Of a DNA stretch of 64,000 bases, positions 1 through 7,882 are shown in pieces; positions within the stretch are counted from its first letter, which is position 1; every line of letters starts with the position of its first letter. The DNA is taken from contig NZ_JABCQF010000001.1 in the NCBI RefSeq assembly GCF_015244705.1, positions 852,401 to 916,400 of the forward strand. The letters run 5' to 3'. A model generated the notes under the pieces. It saw nothing but the letters and a program-made list of their open reading frames with translations, was not told the origin of the DNA and did no database searches. The position numbers and the translations under genes were made by a program. The DNA is from Gluconobacter potus. Lineage in GTDB: Bacteria > Pseudomonadota > Alphaproteobacteria > Acetobacterales > Acetobacteraceae.

Positions 1-84
1 CAGAACGGTGTCGCGCCGGGGACGGATACGGTGGCGCAGGCTGAAGTTTCGAGGGAACAGCCGGCTGATCCTGTCGTTGTCTGA
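1..84 (+). CDS. C-terminal tail of an unidentified protein (partial)
   Basis: An open frame enters from the left edge and ends at a TGA at 82-84, giving 27 residues rich in Ala, Val, Pro and Gly with no recognisable motif. It lies 21 bp before the aldo/keto reductase start and on the same strand, so the two may be co-transcribed. No function can be assigned from so short a tail, and the frame could be fortuitous in this GC-rich DNA. Confidence 0.4.
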   Translation, partial: QNGVAPGTDTVAQAEVSREQPADPVVV

Positions 85-105
85 GGACACAGACAGGAAA
101 CGGTC

Positions 106-951
106 ATGAAAACAGTCACACTCAGGAATGGTGTCAGGGTTCCCGCGCTGGGCATGGGAACCTGGAATATCGGCGACAGTGCCGCGCGGCGTTCTGACGA
201 GATCGAAAGCCTGCGTCAGGGACTGGAGGCCGGGCTGCGGGTTGTTGATACTGCCGAGATGTATGGCAACGGCCGGTCGGAAGAACTGGTGGGGGAAGCC
301 ATCGCGGATGTGCGCGATGACGTTTATCTTGTCAGCAAGGTCGTGCCGTCCAATGCGTCGTATGATGGTGTGCACAAGGCATGCCGCCGTTCACTCAAGC
401 ATCTCGATACGGACTGGCTTGACCTGTACCTGCTGCACTGGCGCGGGGGTACGCCGCTTGAGGAGACGATCCGCGCGTTCGAGGATCTGAAGGATGACGG
501 GCTGATCCGGGGCTGGGGTGTTTCGAACTTCGATGTCGATGACATGGAAGAAATTGAAAGCCTGTCCGGAAACTGTCTGGTCAATCAGGTTCTGTACAAT
601 CTTGAGCATCGCGGGACGGAATTCGATCTTCTGGATCATGATCTGAGCACCGATATGGTCACGATGGCGTATTCGCCGCTCGGGCAGGGCGGGGAGCTTC
701 TGGAACATCCGGCTCTGAAAGACGTAGCGTCGAGGCATGAGACGTCGCAGGGGCCTGCCGATCCGGCTCAGATCGCGCTGGCCTGGGTGCTGCGCCGGCC
801 GAATGTGATGGCCATTCCGAAGGCCGGGTCTCCGAAGCATGTTGCCGGAAATCTGGCCAGTCTGGAGATCAGTCTGACGGATGCGGATCTCAAAACGCTG
901 GACAGTGCTTTCCCTCCGCCGAAACGCAAGGTATCTCTCGCCATGATCTGA
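106..951 (+). CDS. Aldo/keto reductase (AKR family)
   Basis: NAD(P)H-dependent oxidoreductase of the AKR superfamily, 281 residues, the usual size for a monomeric TIM-barrel AKR. The catalytic tetrad is visible: Asp48 and Tyr53 in VVDTAEMYGNG, Lys78 in LVSKVV and His111 in YLLHWRGG. The C-terminal cofactor segment reads AIPKAGSPKHVAGN, the usual site for the 2'-phosphate of NADPH or for NADH. Overall it looks closest to the YeaE-like or 2,5-diketogluconate reductase-like AKRs. The ATG follows GACAGGAAACGGTC, an acceptable ribosome binding site. Acetic acid bacteria use such cytosolic reductases on sugars, keto-sugars and aldehydes, but the substrate here is not evident. The stop is 12 bp before the first gene of the hydrogenase-like cluster, so co-transcription is possible. 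Confidence 0.9.
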   Translation: MKTVTLRNGVRVPALGMGTWNIGDSAARRSDEIESLRQGLEAGLRVVDTAEMYGNGRSEELVGEAIADVRDDVYLVSKVVPSNASYDGVHKACRRSLKHLDTDWLDLYLLHWRGGTPLEETIRAFEDLKDDGLIRGWGVSNFDVDDMEEIESLSGNCLVNQVLYNLEHRGTEFDLLDHDLSTDMVTMAYSPLGQGGELLEHPALKDVASRHETSQGPADPAQIALAWVLRRPNVMAIPKAGSPKHVAGNLASLEISLTDADLKTLDSAFPPPKRKVSLAMI

Positions 952-963
952 CGGTCGTGATGA

Positions 964-2316
964 TTGCGGTCCGTTTCCACCTCTTGTCCGGAACGCGCCC
1001 TGCATATTTTCGTCTCCCTTTTCCACGTTGATCCGGTTTCTCTCTGCCTGGCGTTTCTGGTCGTTCCTGCCTGTGTGCAGGCGATGCAGCCGGGGCGGGC
1101 TGGGAGAGCCGTGGTTCTCTGTGTGGCGGCGCTGGGTGCGGTGCTGGGCCTGTCGCCAGCCGTTCAGGCTGTTGCGCTGGGCGTGATTGCGGCGCAGGAC
1201 CGGGAAGCCTGTCCGGCAGTCTGGAGCGTTCCGGCTCTGCTGTTGTCCGTGCTGTTTCCTGCCCAGACATTCGTCGTGCTGGCAGTGCTGCCGGTCCTGT
1301 TCTGGTCCGCGCTGGTGCGCCGGCCTGACGGGGGGCAGGAGGGCGGGGCATTTTCCGCCGTGATGGGTATTCTGGGCGTATCGCTGGTCTGGCATGCGCC
1401 GACGGCGGTTTCAGCAGAACTCGTTGCGGGGCTTGGGGCCGCTGTGATCGGGCTGCTGGGCCGGTCTGTGCTCGGGGCCTGCCGTCCGGGAGATCTGGGG
1501 CTTTTGCGCCCTGTTCTTCTGATGGTTCTGGTCGTGGCGGCGCAGGCGGAAGGTCTTGCGGTCTGTGCCCGGATTGCACTGGAAGCCACACTTCTCGATC
1601 TCTCACTGCTGGTTCTGACGGCCGCACTGGTGCGCGTGTTTCCGGTGCTGTCGGTGTTGCGGCTGCCGTTTCCGCCTTTGCCGGGGCTGGTTGTCCTGTG
1701 GCTCGGGATTCATGCCGCGCTTGGTATGGCGGCGGGTGTCGAGGGGTGGAGCGTGCTTGGGGTGGCGGTTGCCCTGCTGCTCGGCCTGCTTGGTCTGTCG
1801 GATATCCTTGTTGTGGGGCGGGTGTTCCGTGCGTGGCAGGGGCGTGTTTCGGGCGTTTCCGTCCTGCTGGTGGGGGCTGGAAGTCTGCTGCTGCCCGCTC
1901 TGGTGTTCGGAATGGTGAGCCCGGTCCTGCATTTCGTGGGTGGGGAGTGGGTCTGGCCTGTCTGGCGTATGGGCGGCGGCGATGGCGCCTCTCTGCGCTT
2001 GCCGGCTTTCGTGCTGACGGGGGCGGTTCTGTGGTGTGTGCTGGTGCGTCCATGGCGGGTTGTCGGAGGGATCGTGCAGACGGCCTCCACGCTTCTTCCT
2101 GCGCTGGGAAACCTGCTTTCGGTCGGAGACGGTCTGTTTGAGGAAGCGCCGTCCCTGGGATGGAAAATGCGCTGCGTCATTGTGGCGGGGCGGCGGCGTT
2201 TCAGGGCGCTTGGCGGCGTAAAGGCTCCTGTTCTTCCCGATCTGCGTCAGGGCGCGGTGGGGCTCTGGCTCGTGCTTCTTGGCCTCGTTCTGGCGGTGCT
2301 GGGAGTGATGGCGTGA
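964..2316 (+). CDS. HyfB/HycC-like (NuoL-type) membrane subunit of a reduced hydrogenase-like complex
   Basis: Very hydrophobic protein of about 450 residues with some dozen predicted membrane helices. The segment PPLPGLVVLWLGIHAAL (about residues 234-250) matches the conserved PPLNGFVSEW helix break of HyfB/HycC and NuoL proteins. It is far shorter than the roughly 600-670 residues of HyfB. Only two lysines occur, both in the C-terminal stretch around residues 399-420, so the intramembrane lysines used for proton transfer in antiporter-like subunits are missing. The start is uncertain: a stop at 961-963 forces it to 964 or later, TTG at 964 gives a first helix at residues 14-35, and the first ATG is at 1084. 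It is gene one of six; its TGA overlaps the next ATG. Confidence 0.7.
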   Translation: MRSVSTSCPERALHIFVSLFHVDPVSLCLAFLVVPACVQAMQPGRAGRAVVLCVAALGAVLGLSPAVQAVALGVIAAQDREACPAVWSVPALLLSVLFPAQTFVVLAVLPVLFWSALVRRPDGGQEGGAFSAVMGILGVSLVWHAPTAVSAELVAGLGAAVIGLLGRSVLGACRPGDLGLLRPVLLMVLVVAAQAEGLAVCARIALEATLLDLSLLVLTAALVRVFPVLSVLRLPFPPLPGLVVLWLGIHAALGMAAGVEGWSVLGVAVALLLGLLGLSDILVVGRVFRAWQGRVSGVSVLLVGAGSLLLPALVFGMVSPVLHFVGGEWVWPVWRMGGGDGASLRLPAFVLTGAVLWCVLVRPWRVVGGIVQTASTLLPALGNLLSVGDGLFEEAPSLGWKMRCVIVAGRRRFRALGGVKAPVLPDLRQGAVGLWLVLLGLVLAVLGVMA

Positions 2317-3185
2317 TGGGGCATGAGATCGGACTGATCCTGCTGTCGGTGCTGGAAGCGCTGTTTCAACTGGGGCTGCTTCTCATTCTGGCGCCCGTAA
2401 TGGGCTGGTGTCTGGACAGTCTGCCGTTCTGGCTGGCGGGACGGTCGGTCGGGACAGTGCGGTTCCGTCTGTTGCAGGCGGTGCGTTTCTGGAGATCGCT
2501 GTTTCAGGTTCCGCTGGGCGGGCGTCCGGCGCTGGCGCTGACGGCGGGTGTGCTGACGCTTGTGTGTCTGCCAGCGGTCACGACGGGATCGGGGCTGTCG
2601 TCGCTGGCTGATCCGCTTGTTATCGGACTGGTCGTGCTGCTGGGGCGCGGATTTCTGGGGCCGGGCCTGGTGCAGGGTGAGGCGGCGCGGCTGATGCCTG
2701 CGGTTCTGCTCCTGTGTCTGACCGAGGCCCTGATTGCTCTGGCCGCGCCGGGAACGGACGGTCTGTCTGGCCTGTGCGCGATGCTGCATATCGAGCCTGA
2801 GCCGGGCCTGGAAGGGGCGCTTGCGGCCTGTGCGCTGGCGCTTGGAATTGCCTGTCCGCCTTTGCGTTCGGATGATGTGACGCAGATGCTGTCCGGATTG
2901 CGGGACCGGCATGAACGTGAGGCCGCGCGTAGTATTGCCGATGTGCTGAACTGCGGCTGGCTGCTGCTGCTGGGGGACCTGGCGCTGCCGGTGAGCGTGG
3001 GGCTGGCGCAGGGTGGTGTGCAGGGCTGGTGGCTCGGGTTGCTGGCGCTGGGTGGACGGCTGGCACTGACCGTAGCTGTGGCGGTCGGGCTGCGTCTGAT
3101 GGCGCAGGAACGGAGTGCCCGGCTGACGGCGCTGTTCGCGGGTGTGGCGCTTCTTCTGGCTCTGGCGGGGAGGTTCGGCACATGA
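2316..3185 (+). CDS. HyfC/HycD-like (NuoH-type) membrane subunit
   Basis: 289 residues with about eight membrane helices. In complex I and group 4 hydrogenases this subunit anchors the hydrophilic arm and forms the quinone- or proton-linked entry into the membrane arm. The N-terminal part, LAPVMGWCLDSLPFWLAGRS, has the layout of the conserved HyfC/NuoH N-terminus. The loop SDDVTQML...RDRHEREAARS at about residues 186-207 lines up with the acidic cytosolic loop DDPSTHLELTMIHEAM of HyfC, and GEAARLMPAVLLL aligns with the first conserved loop. Similarity is weak overall and the protein has no lysine at all. The start ATG overlaps the upstream TGA by one base, indicating translational coupling. 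Assignment depends on gene order as much as on sequence. Confidence 0.7.
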   Translation: MGHEIGLILLSVLEALFQLGLLLILAPVMGWCLDSLPFWLAGRSVGTVRFRLLQAVRFWRSLFQVPLGGRPALALTAGVLTLVCLPAVTTGSGLSSLADPLVIGLVVLLGRGFLGPGLVQGEAARLMPAVLLLCLTEALIALAAPGTDGLSGLCAMLHIEPEPGLEGALAACALALGIACPPLRSDDVTQMLSGLRDRHEREAARSIADVLNCGWLLLLGDLALPVSVGLAQGGVQGWWLGLLALGGRLALTVAVAVGLRLMAQERSARLTALFAGVALLLALAGRFGT

Positions 3186-3703
3186 TCGTCGGATTTGGAT
3201 TGCTGCTGCTTCTGGCGCTGGCAGGTCTGGGCAAGGACGGGCGGGGGCTGCCGCTTTACGGGGCGGTCTGTGCTTTTGCGGGGGCGACGGTCTGTTCGGG
3301 GCTGCTGGCGCTGCTGACGTCCGCGGCTCTGGTCGGGCTGAATGTGCTGGCCTGGGCCTGGCTGCGGCGGTTTGCGCCTGAAGCGCCGGACCGGGCGGCT
3401 GTTCTGCCGGTTGTCGGGACGCTTGTGCTGCTGCTCGCGCTCGGGCTGTCCGGTGCGGGGCTGGGTCTCGCGCCGGTGCTGGGCGCGGGGGCGGTTCTGG
3501 CCGGCCTTTGCGGCGCTGCGTGGGGGACGCCGCTGGTTCAGTTCACGGGGCTTCTGCGTGCCGCGGACGGGCTGGTTGTCGTGGCCTGCGTGCTGCATTC
3601 ATGGCCGCTTTTTGCGGCGGCGCTGAGCCTGTGGGGTGTTCTGGCGGCGCTCGGTGTGACGCTTCTGCCGCGTCTGGCGTGGCGCAGGGTGGAGGACGTC
3701 TGA
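3182..3703 (+). CDS. HyfE-like small membrane subunit
   Basis: 173-residue membrane protein with five or six predicted helices. The segment GLLRAADGLVVVACVLHS, about residues 119-136, resembles the GFL..ENGIFLAA region typical of hydrogenase-4 component E, and the following VLAALGVTLLP matches its last helix. HyfE itself is about 216 residues, so this copy is short. In the Hyf complex this subunit corresponds to part of the NuoK region. The ATG overlaps the preceding TGA by three bases (ATGA), and the next gene again overlaps its stop, so all three membrane subunits are probably made in fixed ratio. Identity is supported mainly by its position between the C-like and F-like genes. Confidence 0.65.
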   Translation: MIVGFGLLLLLALAGLGKDGRGLPLYGAVCAFAGATVCSGLLALLTSAALVGLNVLAWAWLRRFAPEAPDRAAVLPVVGTLVLLLALGLSGAGLGLAPVLGAGAVLAGLCGAAWGTPLVQFTGLLRAADGLVVVACVLHSWPLFAAALSLWGVLAALGVTLLPRLAWRRVEDV

Positions 3704-4791
3704 TGCATCCGCTTGCTCCTGTTGGAACGCTGTTTGCCGTAACGGTCTGGCCGCTTCTGGCGGCGTTCCTGCTCCTTCTGACGCCGGAAAACCGCCAGTC
3801 TGCCAGCAGTCTGACCTTCGCTGTGGCCGGGCTCCTCATTACGCCGCTGGCTGTGTGGCTCATGCCGGGAACGGATGCGCTGGCGGCGGCGTGTTCGTGC
3901 ATCGTGACGGCCATTCCGCTGCTTTTGCCGCAGGCTCAGGACCGGACCGGGCGCATCCTGCCGTTTCTGGTGACGGGCTGTGCGCTTCTGGCGCTGAACA
4001 TTCACTCGGCTTTTGCCGTGACGGTCCTGTGTGGTGCGGGAACGGTTCTTTTGGCCTGGCGCGAAGGGCGTGGGCCCCGCAAGGCGCTTGTTGTCTGGGA
4101 TATGGCGCGCAGCCGGCTGGGCGGTGTGGTGCTGGGGCTTCTGGGAGCGTCGCTTCTGCCGATGCAGCAGTCGTCGCTTGGTGCGGTACTGCTGACGGTT
4201 GGGCTGTGCATGGTGGCGGGGCTTGGACCATCGCCAGCTCCGGCGCCTGAGGCAGCACTTCTGGATACGGGGCTGCGGTTTTCGGTACTCATGCTGATGT
4301 TCCGGCTGAGTGCGTATCCGTTGGTTCATCTGCTGATGCTGATCGCGGGGTTTGGGACGATCATCATGCTCGTCTCGTCGCGGTCTTCGGGGCGGAACAT
4401 GTCCCTGCCGATGCTGTCTGCCTTCGGGGCCCTGGCAGCTGCGACCGGGGAAGGCACGACGCTGGTCCTGCTGCTGCTTGCGGCGCTCGGGCTTGCGGTT
4501 CTGGACCTGCGCGGGGCAGAGGGCGAGGACGGGATCGCGGCCGGAGCCGCGCCCTGGCCGGTGTTCTGTGCGCTTGTCGGGATCGGGCGTTCGCTTGAAA
4601 CCGGGCAGCTTGTTCTGCTGGTGGTGTGTCTGCTGCCCGCTCTGTGGTCGGTACGGCACAGGACGCTTCTGCCGGCGTTTGTGCGGGGAGAGCGGGGCAT
4701 GGTGGCCGTGATGCAGGCGGTTCTGCTGCTGGGGGGGCTGTGTGGTCCGCTGTTTCTGGCCTGGCATCCGGTGACGGGGTGGCGACCATGA
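3703..4791 (+). CDS. HyfF-like (NuoN/NuoM-type) membrane subunit
   Basis: 362 residues, strongly hydrophobic, roughly ten helices. Its place directly before the large-subunit gene and helices such as LVHLLMLIAGFGTIIMLV fit HyfF, a member of the antiporter-like NuoL/M/N family. HyfF is about 526 residues, so roughly a third is missing. There is a single lysine (RGPRKALV, about residue 127), in a cytosolic-looking Arg-rich loop rather than within a helix; the helix lysines that carry protons in NuoL/M/N homologues are absent. The start ATG overlaps the previous TGA by one base and its own TGA overlaps the next ATG. Conduction of protons through this subunit by the known mechanism seems unlikely. 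Confidence 0.65.
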   Translation: MHPLAPVGTLFAVTVWPLLAAFLLLLTPENRQSASSLTFAVAGLLITPLAVWLMPGTDALAAACSCIVTAIPLLLPQAQDRTGRILPFLVTGCALLALNIHSAFAVTVLCGAGTVLLAWREGRGPRKALVVWDMARSRLGGVVLGLLGASLLPMQQSSLGAVLLTVGLCMVAGLGPSPAPAPEAALLDTGLRFSVLMLMFRLSAYPLVHLLMLIAGFGTIIMLVSSRSSGRNMSLPMLSAFGALAAATGEGTTLVLLLLAALGLAVLDLRGAEGEDGIAAGAAPWPVFCALVGIGRSLETGQLVLLVVCLLPALWSVRHRTLLPAFVRGERGMVAVMQAVLLLGGLCGPLFLAWHPVTGWRP

Positions 4792-6227
4792 TGGGGATGG
4801 GGCGGATCATCCGCAGCGGCGAGCGGGTTGCGCTGTCGCATTATCATCTCGATGCTGAACAGTGGAGCGCGATGCTGTCTGCGCCGGGTGCGACGCTGCC
4901 GCTGATATCCTGCTGGGCGGATGATGCCCGTGCCTATGTGCTCCTGCTGGAGGGGGATCGTCCGCTTCTGGCGAGTACGGCGGTGGAAGAGCGGCGTTAT
5001 CTTGCGCCGTCCTCGCGTTTTGCCGGGGCCGAGTGGGGTGAGCGCGTGGCGTATGACCTCTATGGCGTGGAAGCGATGGATGCCCGCGGGAACGGAGCAC
5101 CGGCGCTGGATGAGGGTGGCTGGACGTCCACCTGGCCGCTGTCGTCCCGTCCGGGGCCGGCGGCGGGAGGATTGCGGCCGCTGGCGGGAAGCCATCTGCT
5201 GCGTCCTGAGCAGACGGGGCTGAGCGGCCCCCTGGAACTGTCCTTCGAGGTTCTGAAGGGGAAGGTCCGGAGTGTGGAGGTCTGTGCGGGCGGCGCGCAT
5301 CGCGGGGTCGTGTCGCGCCTGCTGGGACGGACGCCGGAAGAGGCCATGCCGCTGGTGTCGCGGATGACAGCGGGCGGGTTCGTGGCGCATCCGCTGGCTT
5401 TTGCGCGGGCTGTGGCGCAGGCGCGCGGGCTGGTTCCGGGGCCTGGTATCCGGGATGTCTGGATGGTGCTGCTGGAGATCGAACGGATGTCGCTTCATCT
5501 GTTCGACATGGCCCGGACGGCGCGGGGCGTGGATGCGGAGCTGCTCGCGACGCATTGCGATCATGCGCGGGAAGCCATCGCGCGGGCCTGTGCGGAGCAG
5601 GGCGTTTCCCGCCGTCTGATGGATATGGTGGCCTGTGACGGGTTTCGGGATGGGCTCGAGATCGTGCCGCTGGCTCAGGCCGTTCATGCGGCGATGCAGC
5701 CGCGTCTTGCGGCGCTGGAAGAGCTTCACCGGGTTTTTGCGCCACGTCTGGACGGGTTTGCGGTTCTGGATGTACGGCTGGCCGAGCGTTTTGCCGTGGG
5801 GGGCGTGACCGGGCGCGCGAGCGGTCGCAGCATGGACATGCGGCGACGGGAAGCAGGGATGCGGCTGGAGGCGTTGCGGGCGACAGGATCGAGCCAGGGC
5901 GATGCCCGGGCGCGTGAAGGGCTGCGGCTTGCGGAAATCCGCGATTCCCTGAAGCTGCTGGAGCGGATCCTGGGGAGTATCGGTCTGGAAGACGACGAGC
6001 CGGCGCCGGACCGGACGGATGAGGGCATTGGCGTGGCCGAGGGCGCGCGCGGAGACGTGTGGTACTGGGTGCGCTTGAAAGACGGGCGGATCGAGAGCCT
6101 GCATGTGCGGGACCCGGGCGTATCGCTTCTGCCGGTTCTGGGCGCGATGCTGCGGGGCTATCCCGTCAGCCGGGTGCCGGCGGCTCTGGGCTCGATCGGG
6201 ATTTCACCGGCGGGGATTGCGCTGTGA
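4788..6227 (+). CDS. HyfG/HycE-like (NuoC-NuoD fusion) large subunit lacking NiFe ligands
   Basis: 479-residue hydrophilic subunit, HycE being about 570. Residues 1-130 resemble the NuoC-like N-terminal domain and the rest the NuoD/hydrogenase large subunit. The conserved A.HRG.. stretch is at residues 170-173 and the first metal motif aligns to residues 192-197 (RMTAGG), where a hydrogenase has RICGIC. The C-terminal DPC..C motif aligns to SIGISPAGIAL. All four NiFe-binding cysteines are therefore replaced, and the protein cannot be a [NiFe] hydrogenase. This pattern is shared with NuoD and with energy-converting hydrogenase-related (Ehr) complexes. The ATG overlaps the upstream stop (ATGA); a second ATG follows immediately. 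Confidence 0.8.
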   Translation: MMGMGRIIRSGERVALSHYHLDAEQWSAMLSAPGATLPLISCWADDARAYVLLLEGDRPLLASTAVEERRYLAPSSRFAGAEWGERVAYDLYGVEAMDARGNGAPALDEGGWTSTWPLSSRPGPAAGGLRPLAGSHLLRPEQTGLSGPLELSFEVLKGKVRSVEVCAGGAHRGVVSRLLGRTPEEAMPLVSRMTAGGFVAHPLAFARAVAQARGLVPGPGIRDVWMVLLEIERMSLHLFDMARTARGVDAELLATHCDHAREAIARACAEQGVSRRLMDMVACDGFRDGLEIVPLAQAVHAAMQPRLAALEELHRVFAPRLDGFAVLDVRLAERFAVGGVTGRASGRSMDMRRREAGMRLEALRATGSSQGDARAREGLRLAEIRDSLKLLERILGSIGLEDDEPAPDRTDEGIGVAEGARGDVWYWVRLKDGRIESLHVRDPGVSLLPVLGAMLRGYPVSRVPAALGSIGISPAGIAL

Positions 6228-6709
6228 AGACTGTGCAACGGACGGGGCCTCTGAGCCTGCTGTACGCTTTCATGGATGCAACGCGCGGGCGGGCGTCTGT
6301 GGAAGGAGAAGTTCCGCGGCGGGAGCGGCCGATCGGACTGTATGTCCTTGAGACCGGTGGGTGCGAGGGATGCTTCATGGAGATCGAGTCCCTCAATGGC
6401 AGTGCGTTCGCGCTGGAGCAGGCGGGTTTTGTCTGTGTGAGCGATCCGGCGGACGCGGACTGGCTGTTGCTGACGGGGGCCGTGACGCGGGTCTGTGCTG
6501 AAATGGTGGACCGGGTGTGGCGGGCCATGCCGCCGGGCCGGAGCCTGATTGCTGTGGGCGCCTGCGCGGTGGATGGCGGGCCTTTTCCGGCCGGTTATGC
6601 GACGCTGGGTGGGTTACAAGCGCTGACGCCGGTGCGGCGTTCGATTGCGGGATGTCCGCCGTCGCCGGACGATATTCTGCGGGCTTTGCAGGAACTGGCG
6701 CAGGTCTGA
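6224..6709 (+). CDS. HyfI/HycG/NuoB-like small subunit with intact [4Fe-4S] cysteines
   Basis: 161 residues starting with GTG that overlaps the large-subunit TGA by three bases (GTGA). The protein carries the NuoB/hydrogenase small-subunit core: Cys47 and Cys50 in ETGGCEGCFMEIE, Cys114 in VGACAVDGGPF and Cys144 in IAGCPPSPDDIL. These four are the expected ligands of the proximal cluster (N2 in complex I). So the iron-sulfur centre appears functional even though the partner large subunit has lost the NiFe site. No ferredoxin-like HyfA or HyfH gene lies in the cluster, so an outside protein must deliver or accept the electrons. Last gene of the run; 165 bp of non-coding DNA follow. Confidence 0.85.
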   Translation: MKTVQRTGPLSLLYAFMDATRGRASVEGEVPRRERPIGLYVLETGGCEGCFMEIESLNGSAFALEQAGFVCVSDPADADWLLLTGAVTRVCAEMVDRVWRAMPPGRSLIAVGACAVDGGPFPAGYATLGGLQALTPVRRSIAGCPPSPDDILRALQELAQV

Positions 6710-6874
6710 ACGGTTTGTCCGGACGCGGGAATTTTCCTGAAACAACGAAGTTTTGTCCCCCGACGGCTTGCCGTAACACGGTTTCGCGTTAAAGCAGACG
6801 GACGCACTGGATGCGTTTTCCATGAGGTTCGGTCGCCTGTCTTTCAGGTCACCGTATAGAGCACAGGGCTAGAG

Positions 6875-7810
6875 ATGGCTGATTATCGCCTTGGAATTGA
6901 TCTTGGTGGCACGAAGATCGAAATTGCCGTTCTGAACCGTTCGGGCGATCTCGTCCTGCGTGAACGCATTCCCAATCCCGGTATCTATAATGAAGCCGTT
7001 CTGGCCATTCGTGATCTGGTGACGGATGTGGACCGTCGTCTGGGTGCGGTGCCGAGCCACCGCGTTTCGGCCGGACAGCATACGTCCACGCTGGGCATCG
7101 GCATCCCGGGATCAATCTCCCCCGAGACCGGGTTGATTAAGAACGCCAATGCGACCTGGCTGAACAACCAGCCTTTCGGTCAGGATGTAGAATCTGCGCT
7201 GGCGCGTCCGGTCCGGACGGAAAATGATGCGAACTGCTTTGCCTTGTCCGAGGCAGCTGATGGTGCGGCCAAGGGCATGCTGACGGTGTTCGGTGTCATT
7301 ATCGGAACCGGCATGGGCGCGGGCATCGTCAATAACGGCCGTGTTCTTGAAGGGCGTCATCACATTGCAGGCGAGTGGGGGCATCTGCCTCTGCCCTGGC
7401 CGACGGAAGAGGACGCGCCTCCACGCGAATGTTTCTGTGGCAACAAGGGCTGTATGGAGCGCTATCTGAGCGGTCCGGCCCTGGCGGTGGATTGGAAGGG
7501 GCCGGGTCACCGCAATACAGCCGGGATCGAGGAGGCGGCTGCCAATGGCGATCAGGCTGCGATTGCGGCGCTGGGCCGTTATACCGAGCGTTTCGCACGG
7601 GCCTGTGCGATGGTCATCAACTTCCTTGATCCGGATGTGATCGTCCTCGGTGGTGGCGTGTCCAACCTGCATACGCTGTATGAGCGCGTGCCGCCGCTTC
7701 TGGCCAAACATGTGATCACGCCGGTCTGCACGACGCCGATCGTACGGAACAAGCATGGTGACAGCTCGGGTGTGCGTGGCGCGGCATGGCTGTGGGACGT
7801 GACGGAATAA
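6875..7810 (+). CDS. mak: Fructokinase, ROK family (Mak-like)
   Basis: ATP-dependent sugar kinase of 311 residues that matches E. coli Mak closely along its length. Seen are the N-terminal phosphate-binding motif GIDLGGTKIE, the catalytic Asp in RTENDANCFALSEA, the ATP loop IIGTGMGAGIV, the ROK zinc site HHIAGEWGH plus CFCGNKGCMERY, and the C-terminal KHGDSSGVRGAAWLW also present in Mak. It most likely phosphorylates fructose (possibly also glucose or mannose) to feed the pentose phosphate and Entner-Doudoroff routes, since acetic acid bacteria lack a full glycolysis. ATG is preceded by AGGGCTAGAG. It has its own upstream gap of 165 bp and a strong terminator after the stop, so it is probably monocistronic. 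Confidence 0.92.
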   Translation: MADYRLGIDLGGTKIEIAVLNRSGDLVLRERIPNPGIYNEAVLAIRDLVTDVDRRLGAVPSHRVSAGQHTSTLGIGIPGSISPETGLIKNANATWLNNQPFGQDVESALARPVRTENDANCFALSEAADGAAKGMLTVFGVIIGTGMGAGIVNNGRVLEGRHHIAGEWGHLPLPWPTEEDAPPRECFCGNKGCMERYLSGPALAVDWKGPGHRNTAGIEEAAANGDQAAIAALGRYTERFARACAMVINFLDPDVIVLGGGVSNLHTLYERVPPLLAKHVITPVCTTPIVRNKHGDSSGVRGAAWLWDVTE

Positions 7811-7832
7811 GTCCGTCGCGCACTGGATATGA

Positions 7833-7864
7833 AAAAGGCCGCCCGGATGACCGGGCGGCCTTTT
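7833..7864. terminator. Bidirectional intrinsic terminator between fructokinase and pssA
   Basis: A perfect 14-bp stem (AAAAGGCCGCCCGG / CCGGGCGGCCTTTT) with an ATGA loop, flanked by A-run and T-run on either side. It sits between convergent stops at 7810 and 7883 and can end transcription in both directions. Confidence 0.93.
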
Positions 7865-7882
7865 TTGTTGGTTCGTTTTGGT

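Noticed and set aside
964..6709. Active formate hydrogenlyase or [NiFe] hydrogenase
   Set aside because: The large subunit lacks all four NiFe-binding cysteines, and there are no maturation or formate dehydrogenase genes nearby.
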